Part shown: positions 17,643 to 26,338 of the stretch, piece after piece
Layout: each line of letters starts with the position of its first letter
How positions within the stretch are numbered: the stretch's first letter is position 1
Assembly (NCBI RefSeq): GCF_001642575.1
Contig: NZ_LXNG01000017.1
Coordinates: forward strand, 1-64,000
Source: Xanthomonas floridensis
GTDB lineage: Bacteria > Pseudomonadota > Gammaproteobacteria > Xanthomonadales > Xanthomonadaceae
Reading direction: 5' to 3'
DNA: 64,000 nucleotides
The notes under the pieces: model-generated
Database searches by the model: none
Seen by the model: only the letters and a program-made list of their open reading frames with translations
What the model was told of the DNA's origin: nothing
Made by a program: the position numbers and the translations under genes

Positions 17643-20495
17643 ATGAGATTGAAGACCAGCAAACTGCGTGACGCGATCAGGGTGTCGCTCACGGTTGGCG
17701 CCGCTGCACTGGCATTGACGGGCACCGTGGCGGCGCAGGAGCAGCCGTCGCTGGATGCCAAGAGCCTGGATACGGTCAACGTCACCGGTACACGTATCAA
17801 GAGCCAGACGATGACAGCCTCCAGCCCGGTGGCGGAAATCAACAAGGAAGAATTTCAGTACAGCGGCTCGACCAAGGTCGAAGATCTGATCAATCAGTAT
17901 CCGCAGCTTTCGGCAAGCTTCGACAACTTTGCCAACAATGGTTCTGACGGCTATGCCACCGTCGATTTGCGTGGGCTGGGCGCGCAGCGCACCTTGACCC
18001 TGGTCAATGGCCGGCGCATTCCCAAGGGCGTGGGCGAGAGCCCGGACATCAGCATCATCCCTGCAGCACTCGTGCGCCGCGTGGACGTTCTGACCGGCGG
18101 TGCGTCGGCAGTGTACGGATCCGATGCCGTCGCCGGCGTGGTCAATTTCGTGCTCGACGACGAGTTCGAAGGCGTCAGCGTCGACATGGGCTACAACGCC
18201 TATCAGCACGATAACGGCAACAAGCTGATGCGCGGCTTGATGGATGAGGCTGGATACGATTATCCCAAGGGCAATTCCGGCTTTGACGGCATTTCCCGCA
18301 ATGTGGATCTGGCGATCGGCGGCAGTTTTGGCGAATCCGGTCATGCCACGGCCTGGGCGACCTGGCGCGAGAATGATCCATTGCTGCAGGGGCAACGCGA
18401 CTACTCCGCCTGTGCGCTGAGTACGGCAGGCACCGCCTGCGGTGGCTCGGCCACTGCCGACCCTGCCAACTTCTACGTCGTGGCCCCATCGGCTGGCGCT
18501 TTCTACGTGCAGCCTTCGGCTGGCGGGACCTGGTCCCAGGTCGCGTCTCCGAACCTGTACAACTTTGCTCCGTTGAACTACTACCAGCGTCCTGACACAC
18601 GCTACACGGCTGGCACCAGCATCAAGTACGAAGTCAACGAACACTTCAAGCCCTACCTGGAAACCCTGTTCGTCAATCGCAAGAGCTCCACCCAGATCGC
18701 GCCGTCCGGCGCCTTCTTTACCGACCTCAACGTCAATTGCGCCACGTCGGTGATCGGCAGTCTCTGTAACGATGTCGGCATCACCGACGATGAGTTCACT
18801 GTCTACGTCGCCAAGCGCAATGTGGAAGGCGGCCCGCGTATCACCGACTCTGACACCAATAGCTTCAGCATCACCACCGGTGCCCAGGGCGACATCAGCG
18901 ACAACTGGTCGTATGACGCCTCGTTTACCTACAACCGCAGCACCACCAAGTCGGAGAACAGGAACGACTTCGTCACCACGCGCGTGCGCGACGCGTTGCT
19001 GGGCTGCCAGCCGGGTTCGTTCGATGGCTGCGTTCCCTACAGCGTCTGGAACGATAGCGTGACCGCTGCGGAAGCGGAGGCGCTGCAGGGCGTGGGTATC
19101 GTCAATTACGAAACCTCCATGCGCGTGTTCAATGCCTTTGTGACCGGCAATTTCGGCTACAGCCTGCCGTGGGCCGGCGATAATCCGATCAGCGTCGTGG
19201 GTGGTGTGGAAACCCGTACCGAGACCTTCAGGCGTATTGCCGACAGCAATATGCAGACTGGCAATTTCACCGGCCTGGGGGGCCCTACCTCCAATGTCTC
19301 TGGCGATATCGGCGTCAAGGAGCTGTTCCTGGAAGGTGCGGTGCCCCTGCTGGCCAACGCAGGTAGCCTGGATCATCTCGACATGCAGCTCGGCTACCGC
19401 TACTCCGACTACGATATTTCTGGCGGTGTGAGTACCTACAAGGCCGGTCTGGGCGCGACATTCGTAGATGGTAAATACCATCTGCGTGCAGGGTGGAACC
19501 GTGCGATCCGCGCACCCAACGTGACCGAGCTGTACAACGAAAATACGATCAATTTGTGGAGCGGTAGCGACCCTTGCGCCGGTGCCAATCCGGTCCTCAC
19601 CCAGGCCCAGTGCGCCAATACGGGCGTGACGGCAGCGCAGTACGGTCGCGTTGCAGCCAACCCGGCCGGCCAGTACAACGAGATCGGCGGCGGCAATACA
19701 GCGTTGCAGCCGGAAACGGCCAATACCTGGACCGTCGGTTTCGCTGCCAGCCCGATCAAGGGCCTGGATCTGAGCGTGGACTACTACGACATCAAGATCG
19801 ACGACGCCATCCGCGCCATCGGGTCGTCCAATATCCTGACCGCCTGCGGTGTGACCGGTAACGCGGATATCTGCAGCCGCATTCGTCGTAATGCCACGAC
19901 GGGCGATCTGTTCCGTGGCAGCGATGCGGACGTCTCGGGTCTGATCTTCAATTCCCAGGACAATTTTGGTTCCTTGCACTTCCAGGGTATCGATCTCACC
20001 GCATCGTATGCATGGAGCATCGGGCCGGGGCGCCTGAGCACCACGATGATGGGGAGCTATTCCCTCAAGCAGGAGTACGAACCTGTTCCGGGCGTGCAGG
20101 AAGTGACCTACGACTGCGCCGGCGTGGTCAACGTGGCATGCAACAGTGCCGAGTGGCGGCATGTGCTGAGCACGCGCTACAGCTTTGACCGGTACACCAT
20201 TGGTTTGCGCTGGCGCTACATCGGCGAGCTGGATTACCAGAACACCGACGGCACCCGTGGCACCACCGACGTGCGCCTGGTCAACCAGGACAACAAGGTG
20301 TCGGCCTACAACTACTTCGATCTTTCCGGTTCGGTGCAGTTGGGCGATTACGTGACATGGACGCTGGGCATCAACAACATCGCCGATAAGGAACCGCCAT
20401 TGGTGGGCGGCAGCCTGACCTTCAACGGTAATTCCTTGAGCGGTTATGACCAGGCCGGCCGTTACATCTTCACCAGCTTGGGCCTGCGTTTCTAA
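17643..20495 (+). CDS. TonB-dependent receptor (second)
   Basis: 950-residue outer-membrane receptor. The ATG at 17643 follows GGAGAGAG and starts a signal peptide (MRLKTSKLRDAIRVSLTVG, then AAALALTGTVAAQ). A TonB box LDTVNVTG is at about residue 40; the plug follows with LINQYPQLSASFDNF, VDLRGLGAQRTLTLVNGRR, VDVLTGGASAVYGSDAVAGV. Barrel strands lead to a terminal F (FTSLGLRF). Unlike the receptor at the left edge it lacks the VAEALVRLPG form of the TonB-Xanth-Caul group. It lies in the TPR-sulfotransferase/hydroxylase cluster, and a strong terminator closes the unit. Ligand unknown; a peptide or modified peptide is a guess from context. Confidence 0.94.
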   Translation: MRLKTSKLRDAIRVSLTVGAAALALTGTVAAQEQPSLDAKSLDTVNVTGTRIKSQTMTASSPVAEINKEEFQYSGSTKVEDLINQYPQLSASFDNFANNGSDGYATVDLRGLGAQRTLTLVNGRRIPKGVGESPDISIIPAALVRRVDVLTGGASAVYGSDAVAGVVNFVLDDEFEGVSVDMGYNAYQHDNGNKLMRGLMDEAGYDYPKGNSGFDGISRNVDLAIGGSFGESGHATAWATWRENDPLLQGQRDYSACALSTAGTACGGSATADPANFYVVAPSAGAFYVQPSAGGTWSQVASPNLYNFAPLNYYQRPDTRYTAGTSIKYEVNEHFKPYLETLFVNRKSSTQIAPSGAFFTDLNVNCATSVIGSLCNDVGITDDEFTVYVAKRNVEGGPRITDSDTNSFSITTGAQGDISDNWSYDASFTYNRSTTKSENRNDFVTTRVRDALLGCQPGSFDGCVPYSVWNDSVTAAEAEALQGVGIVNYETSMRVFNAFVTGNFGYSLPWAGDNPISVVGGVETRTETFRRIADSNMQTGNFTGLGGPTSNVSGDIGVKELFLEGAVPLLANAGSLDHLDMQLGYRYSDYDISGGVSTYKAGLGATFVDGKYHLRAGWNRAIRAPNVTELYNENTINLWSGSDPCAGANPVLTQAQCANTGVTAAQYGRVAANPAGQYNEIGGGNTALQPETANTWTVGFAASPIKGLDLSVDYYDIKIDDAIRAIGSSNILTACGVTGNADICSRIRRNATTGDLFRGSDADVSGLIFNSQDNFGSLHFQGIDLTASYAWSIGPGRLSTTMMGSYSLKQEYEPVPGVQEVTYDCAGVVNVACNSAEWRHVLSTRYSFDRYTIGLRWRYIGELDYQNTDGTRGTTDVRLVNQDNKVSAYNYFDLSGSVQLGDYVTWTLGINNIADKEPPLVGGSLTFNGNSLSGYDQAGRYIFTSLGLRF

Positions 20496-20515
20496 GTTGC
20501 TTCAAGGCCTTGTAA

Positions 20516-20549
20516 AAAAGAACGGCGAGCTTTGGCTCGCCGTTCTTTT
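20516..20549 (+). terminator. Intrinsic terminator of the second TonB receptor
   Basis: AAAAGAACGGCGAGC and its exact complement form a 15-bp stem with loop TTTG, ending in a T-run. Because the left side is A-rich it could also act leftward on the convergent beta-oxidation gene. Confidence 0.9.
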
Positions 20550-20655
20550 GTCTGGTGCGTCTGCATCGATGCCATCGACACGCAGCTGCGGTGCGAACGG
20601 ATCAAGAGTGACTTCAACGCGTCTCCAGCCCCCCCTTGCGCGCGTCGGTGGCGCC

Positions 20656-22737
20656 TTACGCCACCGGCTGGCGCAACACCGGCGAGTCCCAGCCCGGGCG
20701 CGGAGCAAAACGCTCGCCGTAGCGGGCATGCAATGCCTGCAAGCGTGCGAGCAGGGCATCGGCGCCGACGGTGCGGATGTGCTGGATCGGGCCGCCGCGG
20801 AACGGGGCGAAGCCGGTGCCGAAGATCACGCCGGCATCGAGCAGGTCCGCATCGGCCACCACGCCATCATGCAGGCAGGCCACCGCTTCGTTGAGCAGTG
20901 GCAGGATCAGGCGGTCTTCGAGATCGGCCGGCACTTCGTAGCCGCTGGCCACCTCCGGTTTGACCGCACGTCCGTTCTCCCACTTGTACAACCCCTGTCC
21001 ATCCTTCTTGCCGCGCCTGCCGGCTTCCACGGTCGCCAGGGCGGCCGGAATCGGCAGATGCAGGAACGGCGCCAGCTCGGCGCCGACGCCGGCCGCCACG
21101 TCCAGGCCCACGGTGTCGATCAACTCGATCGGCCCCATCGGCATGCCGAACTTGACCGCGGTCTTGTCCAAGACCGGTCCCGGAATGCCCTCGGCATAGG
21201 CGGTGGCCGCTTCGAGCAGGTATGGAAACAGCACGCGGTTGACCAGGAAGCCCGGGGTACCCGCCACCGGCACCGGGAACTTGTCCAGCGCCTTGCAGAA
21301 TGCCGCCAGGCGCGCGACGTTGGCCGGATCCAGCCCGTCGTGCTGCACGATTTCCACCAGCGGCATCATCGAAACCGGATTGAAATAGTGCAGGCCGGCA
21401 AACTGCGCCGGGCGCTGGAGATGCCCGCGGAGCTCGGTCAACGGAATCGACGAGGTGTTGGTGGTCAGCACCGCATCGGGCTTGAGCTGCGGCTCGATGG
21501 ACTGATACAGCTCGCGCTTGGCCTGCGGGTTCTCGATGATCGCCTCGATCACCAGATCCGCCTGCGCCACGCCCGCGCCGGCCAGATCGCCACGCAAACG
21601 CGCGGCCACTGCCGGGCGCTTGGCCTCGTCCTTGACGCGCTTGGCGAACAGCTCGCCGCCACGGCCCAGTGCCGTATCGATGAAGCGCTGCTCGCGATCC
21701 TGCAGCGTCACCTCGAAGCCCTTGTAGGCCGCCCAGGCCGCGATATCGCCGCCCATCACGCCGGCACCGACCACATGCACATGGCGGATGGGGGGCAGCG
21801 CTGCGGCGCCAGCATCCTTGCCGCCCAGCGCTTTCAGCCGCTCGGTAAGGAAGAAGATGCGGATCAGGTTGCGTGCGGCCGGGGTGCTGGCGAGCTTGAC
21901 CACCGCCTTGCGCTCGGCCGCAAGCCGCGCCTGGATACCGCTGCCGCCAGCGCGCTCCCACACATTGATCAAGGCATAGGGCGCCGGGTAGTGCTCCTTG
22001 CGCGCCTTGCGTGCGACCTGCTTGCGCATCTGTGGCGCCAGCAGCTTGCGTGCCACCAATGTATTGGTGGCCCAAGCAGTCGCACGTTGCTTGAACGGAC
22101 GCGTGGTGCCGTTCAAGGCCAGCGCGGCGGCGACATCGACCAGCACGGCAGGCGCGGCGACCTTGTCGATCAGCCCCATCGCCCGCGCGGCCTTGGCCGA
22201 TACGGTGCGGCCGGTCAGCATCAGGTCCATCGCCGCAGGCGCGCCGATCAGGCGCGGCAAGCGGGCGCTGCCGCCCCAGCCGGGAAAGATGCCGAGCTTG
22301 GTTTCCGGCAGGCCGATGCGGGTGCTGCCGTCATCGGAGGCCACCCGATACTGGCAGGCCAGCGCGATTTCGGTACCGCCGCCCATGCAGAAGCCGTGGA
22401 TGGCCGCCACCGTGGGGCAGGGCAGCTCCGCCAGCTTCTGGAACACCTGCTGGCCGCGATGGATCGCGTCGTTGACCGTGCCCTTGCGATCGAAGTCCTG
22501 GAATTCCTTGAGATCGGCACCGGCAATGAAGCCGTTGGCCTTGGCCGAGCGCAGCACCACGCCCTTGGGCGGATCCAGCGCCAGCCGTTCCACCAGTGCG
22601 CCCAGTTCGAGCAGCACCTCCTGCGAAAATGCGTTGACCGCTGCGCCCTGGCGATCAAGGCTGAGCACGAGCACGCCGTCCTCGCGCAGGTCGGCCTGCC
22701 AGTGGCTGAATCGGAGCCCGTCGAAACCTGGAAGCAT
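20656..22737 (-). CDS. Fused enoyl-CoA hydratase / 3-hydroxyacyl-CoA dehydrogenase (FadB/FadJ-like)
   Basis: 693-residue bifunctional beta-oxidation enzyme. N-terminal crotonase domain (about 1-190): FIAGADLKEF, AIHGFCMGGGTEIALACQYR, LPETKLGIFPGWGGSARLPR. C-terminal dehydrogenase: Rossmann motif VHVVGAGVMGGDIAAWAAYK near residue 310, ANTSS-equivalent TTNTSSIPLTEL, and GLHYFNPVSMMPLVEIV. It hydrates enoyl-CoA and oxidises the 3-hydroxyacyl-CoA with NAD. The thiolase partner is not adjacent; the thiolase at 54764 is far away. ATG 22737 gives the family N-terminus. It is divergent from rpoE by 235 bp. Confidence 0.93.
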   Translation of the reverse strand: MLPGFDGLRFSHWQADLREDGVLVLSLDRQGAAVNAFSQEVLLELGALVERLALDPPKGVVLRSAKANGFIAGADLKEFQDFDRKGTVNDAIHRGQQVFQKLAELPCPTVAAIHGFCMGGGTEIALACQYRVASDDGSTRIGLPETKLGIFPGWGGSARLPRLIGAPAAMDLMLTGRTVSAKAARAMGLIDKVAAPAVLVDVAAALALNGTTRPFKQRATAWATNTLVARKLLAPQMRKQVARKARKEHYPAPYALINVWERAGGSGIQARLAAERKAVVKLASTPAARNLIRIFFLTERLKALGGKDAGAAALPPIRHVHVVGAGVMGGDIAAWAAYKGFEVTLQDREQRFIDTALGRGGELFAKRVKDEAKRPAVAARLRGDLAGAGVAQADLVIEAIIENPQAKRELYQSIEPQLKPDAVLTTNTSSIPLTELRGHLQRPAQFAGLHYFNPVSMMPLVEIVQHDGLDPANVARLAAFCKALDKFPVPVAGTPGFLVNRVLFPYLLEAATAYAEGIPGPVLDKTAVKFGMPMGPIELIDTVGLDVAAGVGAELAPFLHLPIPAALATVEAGRRGKKDGQGLYKWENGRAVKPEVASGYEVPADLEDRLILPLLNEAVACLHDGVVADADLLDAGVIFGTGFAPFRGGPIQHIRTVGADALLARLQALHARYGERFAPRPGWDSPVLRQPVA

Positions 22738-22906
22738 GCGGTTGGCCGTCCGGCGATAGAAGGAAAGGCCGTTATCATCCAGAGGTTGTTTCCTTCACGT
22801 CAAATACCCATACCTGTCGACAGGGACGGCGCGCGCTTCGGCGAGGCGTCGCAAGCGGCGCATCGGTACCGCTACCCTGATGCGTGACGCTCGTACGGAT
22901 CGGTAT

Positions 22907-22933
22907 GAACTTTCCTCTTCAACGGCGGTCTCA
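22907..22933 (+). promoter_or_regulatory. Sigma-E-type promoter before rpoE
   Basis: GAACTT (22907-22912), 16 bases, then TCTCA (22929-22933). This fits the known extracytoplasmic sigma-E pattern GAACTT-N16-TCTGA and implies autoregulation of rpoE. The start codon is 40 bp downstream. Confidence 0.6.
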
Positions 22934-22972
22934 TTGCCCGACTTCGGTGGGCTGACAGGAGTGCGGCCCACC

Positions 22973-23593
22973 ATGGCCGAAGTCGATACACCTCAGGAGC
23001 TGGACCTTGAACTGGTCCGGCGTGTGCAACGCGGCGAAAGCGCGGCGTTCGATGTGCTGGTGCGCAAGTACCAGCATCGGATCGTCGCACTGATCGGGCG
23101 TTACATCGCCGACTGGAGCGAATGCCAGGATGTGGCCCAGGACACGTTTGTGCGCGCGTATCGCGCCATCAACAGTTTCCGCGGCGACTCCCAGTTCTAC
23201 ACGTGGCTGCACCGCATTGCCGTCAACACTGCCAAGAACCATCTGGTTGCGCACAACCGCCGGCCGCCCACCGACGACATCGAGATCAGCGATGCCGAGC
23301 AGTTCGATGGGGCCACCCGGTTGCGCGATACCGATACGCCGGAGCGTGAACTGATGCGACAGGAGCTGGAACAAACGGTGATGCGCGCGGTCCAAGCCCT
23401 GCCGGAAGAACTTCGGTCGGCCATCACCCTGCGCGAGGTGGAAGGTCTGAGTTACGAGGACATCGCGCGAAAGATGGATTGCCCCATCGGAACGGTGCGC
23501 TCGCGCATCTTCCGGGCGCGCGAGGCCATCGACATCGAGCTGCGGCCTCTGCTGGAGACCGAAAGCGCTACCCGTGAGCGACACCGTGTATGA
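22973..23593 (+). CDS. rpoE: RNA polymerase sigma factor RpoE (envelope stress)
   Basis: 206-residue ECF sigma factor. Region 2: FDVLVRKYQHRIVALIGRYI, DVAQDTFVRAYRAINSFRGD, FYTWLHRIAVNTAKNHL; region 4: LPEELRSAITLREVEGLSYE with the helix-turn-helix DIARKMDCPIGTVRSRIFRA. Directs transcription of envelope-repair genes. ATG 22973 yields the usual N-terminus (MAEVDTPQELDLELVRRVQ); the longer upstream frame runs through the putative promoter and is not used. Followed by rseA with an ATGA overlap and by mucD, the standard gammaproteobacterial order. Confidence 0.96.
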   Translation: MAEVDTPQELDLELVRRVQRGESAAFDVLVRKYQHRIVALIGRYIADWSECQDVAQDTFVRAYRAINSFRGDSQFYTWLHRIAVNTAKNHLVAHNRRPPTDDIEISDAEQFDGATRLRDTDTPERELMRQELEQTVMRAVQALPEELRSAITLREVEGLSYEDIARKMDCPIGTVRSRIFRAREAIDIELRPLLETESATRERHRV

Positions 23594-24462
23594 GCCATAA
23601 CCCCGACATGTCTACCACCGACAAGTTCGAACGCCACTACCGGCAGCAGTTGTCTGCGCTGGTCGACGGCGAGCTGAGTGCCGACGAATCGCGTTTCCTG
23701 TTGCGCCGGCTGGCCCACGACGAAGAGCTGGCCGGTTGCCACGAGCGCTGGCAGCTATGCGGCGATGTACTGCGCGGTGCGGCCAGTGCGCCGGCGCCGC
23801 TGGATTTTGCCGCGCGGGTCCGCAGCGCGATTGCCGATGAGCCCGCACCCCTGCCGCAGCCGGCGCCGCGTGCGGCCGCACGCTGGCGGTGGGGCGGCGG
23901 CGCGGCGATTGCCGCCTCGGTCGCGGCGATCGCCATGTTCATGGCGCGCGAGCGCTTGCCGGATCCGGCCCCGTCGGGGACCGAGGTGCCGGTGTATGCC
24001 ACTGTTGCCGAGGTGCCTGCCGCAGCAGCCCAGCCAGCGGTGGCGCCGAAGGTGCCTGCAGCTCCCGATCCGGCCAATCCCGGCGATGGCGGGGCGCTTG
24101 TCGCAGCGGTTCCGGCCGCTGCGCTGGCCTCCACGCGTCGCGGTGCCGCTACCCGCAATCAGCAGGTCGCGCGTAGTGCGGCCGCGCGCCAGCAGCAGGC
24201 GCCGGTGCAGATGGTCGCTGCCGCTCCCCCGGCCGCGGCGAGCCCGGCGGTATCGTCCAACCCGTTTACGCATCCGGATACCACCTTGCAGGCACGTCCC
24301 TGGCCGCGCGCGGCACTGTCTGGCGTTGGCGACAGTCCGCTCAATGCCAGTTTCAGTCAGAGTCGTCAGGGCCCGGCGTTCTATCCGTTCGAACCAGCGC
24401 CGCAGGCGGCCCGGGCTCCCGCACCGAGCCAGCCGTCGTCGACGCAGGGCCCGCAACGCTGA
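23590..24462 (+). CDS. rseA: Anti-sigma-E factor RseA
   Basis: 290-residue inner-membrane protein that holds RpoE inactive until proteolysed. N-terminal cytosolic domain (about 1-80): LSALVDGELSADESRFLLRR and HERWQLCGDVLRG are typical of RseA. A single membrane segment follows at about 102-120 (AAIAASVAAIAMFM). The periplasmic part is long, Ala/Pro/Gln-rich and low in complexity, so homology there will be weak. ATG 23590 overlaps the rpoE stop (ATGA); ATG 23608 is an alternative. No RseB-like gene follows; mucD is next after 109 bp. Confidence 0.92.
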   Translation: MSHNPDMSTTDKFERHYRQQLSALVDGELSADESRFLLRRLAHDEELAGCHERWQLCGDVLRGAASAPAPLDFAARVRSAIADEPAPLPQPAPRAAARWRWGGGAAIAASVAAIAMFMARERLPDPAPSGTEVPVYATVAEVPAAAAQPAVAPKVPAAPDPANPGDGGALVAAVPAAALASTRRGAATRNQQVARSAAARQQQAPVQMVAAAPPAAASPAVSSNPFTHPDTTLQARPWPRAALSGVGDSPLNASFSQSRQGPAFYPFEPAPQAARAPAPSQPSSTQGPQR

Positions 24463-24571
24463 TCCGGCGGCCGACCTTCATCCATTCGGCGCCCTCCCTC
24501 CCGTTACCTTGTCGGACCCGTGTCGCTGCACGGGTTCCGGTTCCTGTCGCCCTGCCATCGGAGGCAACTCG

Positions 24572-26167
24572 ATGAATCACCGCATCCGTACCCAGATGTT
24601 CGGCCTGCTTGCCATGACCCTGCCGCTGGCCGCCTGTGCCCAGCAAACCGCACCCGCGCCAGCGTCCAAGGCCAGTGCTCCGATCGCTGCCAACCGCAGC
24701 GCCACCCCGGCGCCGCAGCTGGTGGCGGGCTTGCCGGATTTCACCAACCTGGTCGAGCAGGTCGGCCCGGGTGTGGTCAATATCGAAACCACCATCACCC
24801 GCAAGGATGCGATGGCGCGTTCGGCGCGTGGCGGGCGCGGTGGTCAGGGTGGGATGCCCGGTCAGGGCGGCATGCCCGACGACGAGCAGATGCCGGAGTT
24901 CTTCAAGCGCTTTTTCGGGCCGGATTTCCAGATGCCGGGCGGTCCGCGGCAGGGGCCGGGTGGTGGCGATGACGATGGCGGCATTGCCGGCAAGTCGATG
25001 GGCTCGGGCTTCATCATTTCCGCCGACGGCTATGTGCTGACCAATCACCATGTGGTCGACGGCGCCAGCGAGGTCACCGTCAAGCTGACCGACCGCCGCG
25101 AGTTCAAGGCCAAGGTGGTGGGCAGCGACGAGCAGTTCGACGTGGCGCTGCTGAAGATCGAGGCTAAGGGCCTGCCGACCGTGCGCCTGGGCGACTCCAA
25201 CACGCTCAAGCCGGGCCAGTGGGTGGTGGCGATCGGCTCGCCGTTCGGCCTGGACCACTCGGTCACTGCCGGCATCGTCAGTGCCACCGGGCGAAGCAAT
25301 CCGTATGCGGACCAGCGCTACGTGCCCTTTATCCAGACCGACGTGGCAATCAACCAGGGCAACTCCGGCGGCCCGCTGCTCAACACGCGCGGCGAGGTGG
25401 TCGGCATCAATTCGCAGATCTTCTCCGCGTCGGGCGGCTACATGGGGATCAGCTTTGCGATCCCGATCGACCTGGCGTTCAGTGCGGCCGAGCAGATCAA
25501 GGCCACTGGTCGGGTCAGTCGCGGCATGCTGGGCGTGGCGGTGGGCCCGATCGACTCGTTGAAGGCCCAGGGCCTGGGCCTGCCGGATACGCGCGGCGCC
25601 CTGGTTAACGACATTCCCGCGGGCAGCCCGGCCGCCAAGGCCGGCGTCGAGGTGGGCGATGTGATTCGTGCGGTCAACGGCAAGCCGATCGAGGTGGCCA
25701 GCGACCTGCCGCCGATGATCGGCCTGATGCCTCCGGGCGCCAAGGTCAATCTGGACATCCTGCGCGACGGCAAGCCGCGCCAGGTCAGCGTGACCCTGGC
25801 GCCGTTGCAGGACGGCAGCGAGAGCGCTACACCGCGCACCGCCGCCGAGGACGCCAAGCCGGAGGCCCCGGCCAGCGTGGCTTTGCTCGGCTTGCAGGTG
25901 GCCGACCTGACCGCGGCCGAACGCAGCCGCCTGGGCCTGGAAGCAGGCGAGGGCGTGCGGATTGCCGCAGTCACTGGCGCTGCTGCGCGTAGCACCCAGC
26001 CACCGCTGTCGCCGGGCCTGATCATCGCCCGCGTCGGCCGCACCAAGGTCGGCAGCGTCGCCGAGCTCAACCGCGCGCTGTCCAGCTACAAGAAGGGCGA
26101 CGTGGTCATGCTGCTGGTCACCGATGGCAAGGCCACCAGCTACGTGGCCTTGAAGGCCGGCGGCTAA
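24572..26167 (+). CDS. mucD: Periplasmic serine protease/chaperone MucD (DegP family)
   Basis: 531 residues. GGAGG is 7 bases before ATG 24572. The N-terminus MNHRIRTQMFGLLAMTLPLA leads to a lipobox-like LAAC, so it may be a lipoprotein. Catalytic triad: His in TNHHVVDG (about 159), Asp in EQFDVALLKI (about 189), Ser in NQGNSGGPLLN (264). A Gly/Gln/Met-rich loop sits near residues 80-130, comparable to the DegP LA loop. Two PDZ domains follow (about 305-395 and 430-525). It degrades misfolded envelope proteins and its placement after rseA matches the sigma-E operon. The frame is open upstream across rseA, but that part is a shadow. Confidence 0.94.
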   Translation: MNHRIRTQMFGLLAMTLPLAACAQQTAPAPASKASAPIAANRSATPAPQLVAGLPDFTNLVEQVGPGVVNIETTITRKDAMARSARGGRGGQGGMPGQGGMPDDEQMPEFFKRFFGPDFQMPGGPRQGPGGGDDDGGIAGKSMGSGFIISADGYVLTNHHVVDGASEVTVKLTDRREFKAKVVGSDEQFDVALLKIEAKGLPTVRLGDSNTLKPGQWVVAIGSPFGLDHSVTAGIVSATGRSNPYADQRYVPFIQTDVAINQGNSGGPLLNTRGEVVGINSQIFSASGGYMGISFAIPIDLAFSAAEQIKATGRVSRGMLGVAVGPIDSLKAQGLGLPDTRGALVNDIPAGSPAAKAGVEVGDVIRAVNGKPIEVASDLPPMIGLMPPGAKVNLDILRDGKPRQVSVTLAPLQDGSESATPRTAAEDAKPEAPASVALLGLQVADLTAAERSRLGLEAGEGVRIAAVTGAAARSTQPPLSPGLIIARVGRTKVGSVAELNRALSSYKKGDVVMLLVTDGKATSYVALKAGG

Positions 26168-26171
26168 CGCA

Positions 26172-26268
26172 GGGAATGGAGAATCGGGAATCGGGAATGG
26201 CAAGAGCGGCTCTGCGATACGAGAGCACGCCTGCCTTTTCCGATTCCCCACTCCCGATTCCCAATTCC
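26172..26268. repeat. Heptamer-repeat hairpin, copy 1
   Basis: Tandem 7-mers of the GGGAATC type (26172-26200) are complemented by GATTCCC-type units (26241-26268), giving a long imperfect hairpin just after the mucD stop. It separates the stress operon from lepA and may act as terminator. Confidence 0.75.
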
Positions 26269-26288
26269 GGCCCTAGAGGGGTCGGCCG

Positions 26289-26299
26289 TGCGATAATGC
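26289..26299 (+). promoter_or_regulatory. Extended -10 promoter of lepA
   Basis: TGCGATAATGC gives an extended -10 (TGC before GATAAT), 40 bp before the lepA ATG. The same TGCGAYAATRC word precedes rlmD and nagZ. No good -35 is visible. Confidence 0.5.
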
Positions 26300-26338
26300 T
26301 GCGTTATCCTGACGACGGCACCGCCGGCGCCCACCTCA

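Noticed and set aside
17478..20162. A very long minus-strand open frame (894 codons) opposite the TonB receptor
   Set aside because: GC-rich third positions keep antisense frames open; the product is low-complexity His/Val/Arg-rich without domains, and the plus strand encodes a clear receptor.
20446..22887. An 813-codon plus-strand frame opposite the beta-oxidation gene
   Set aside because: Same shadow effect; the minus strand has intact crotonase and dehydrogenase motifs.
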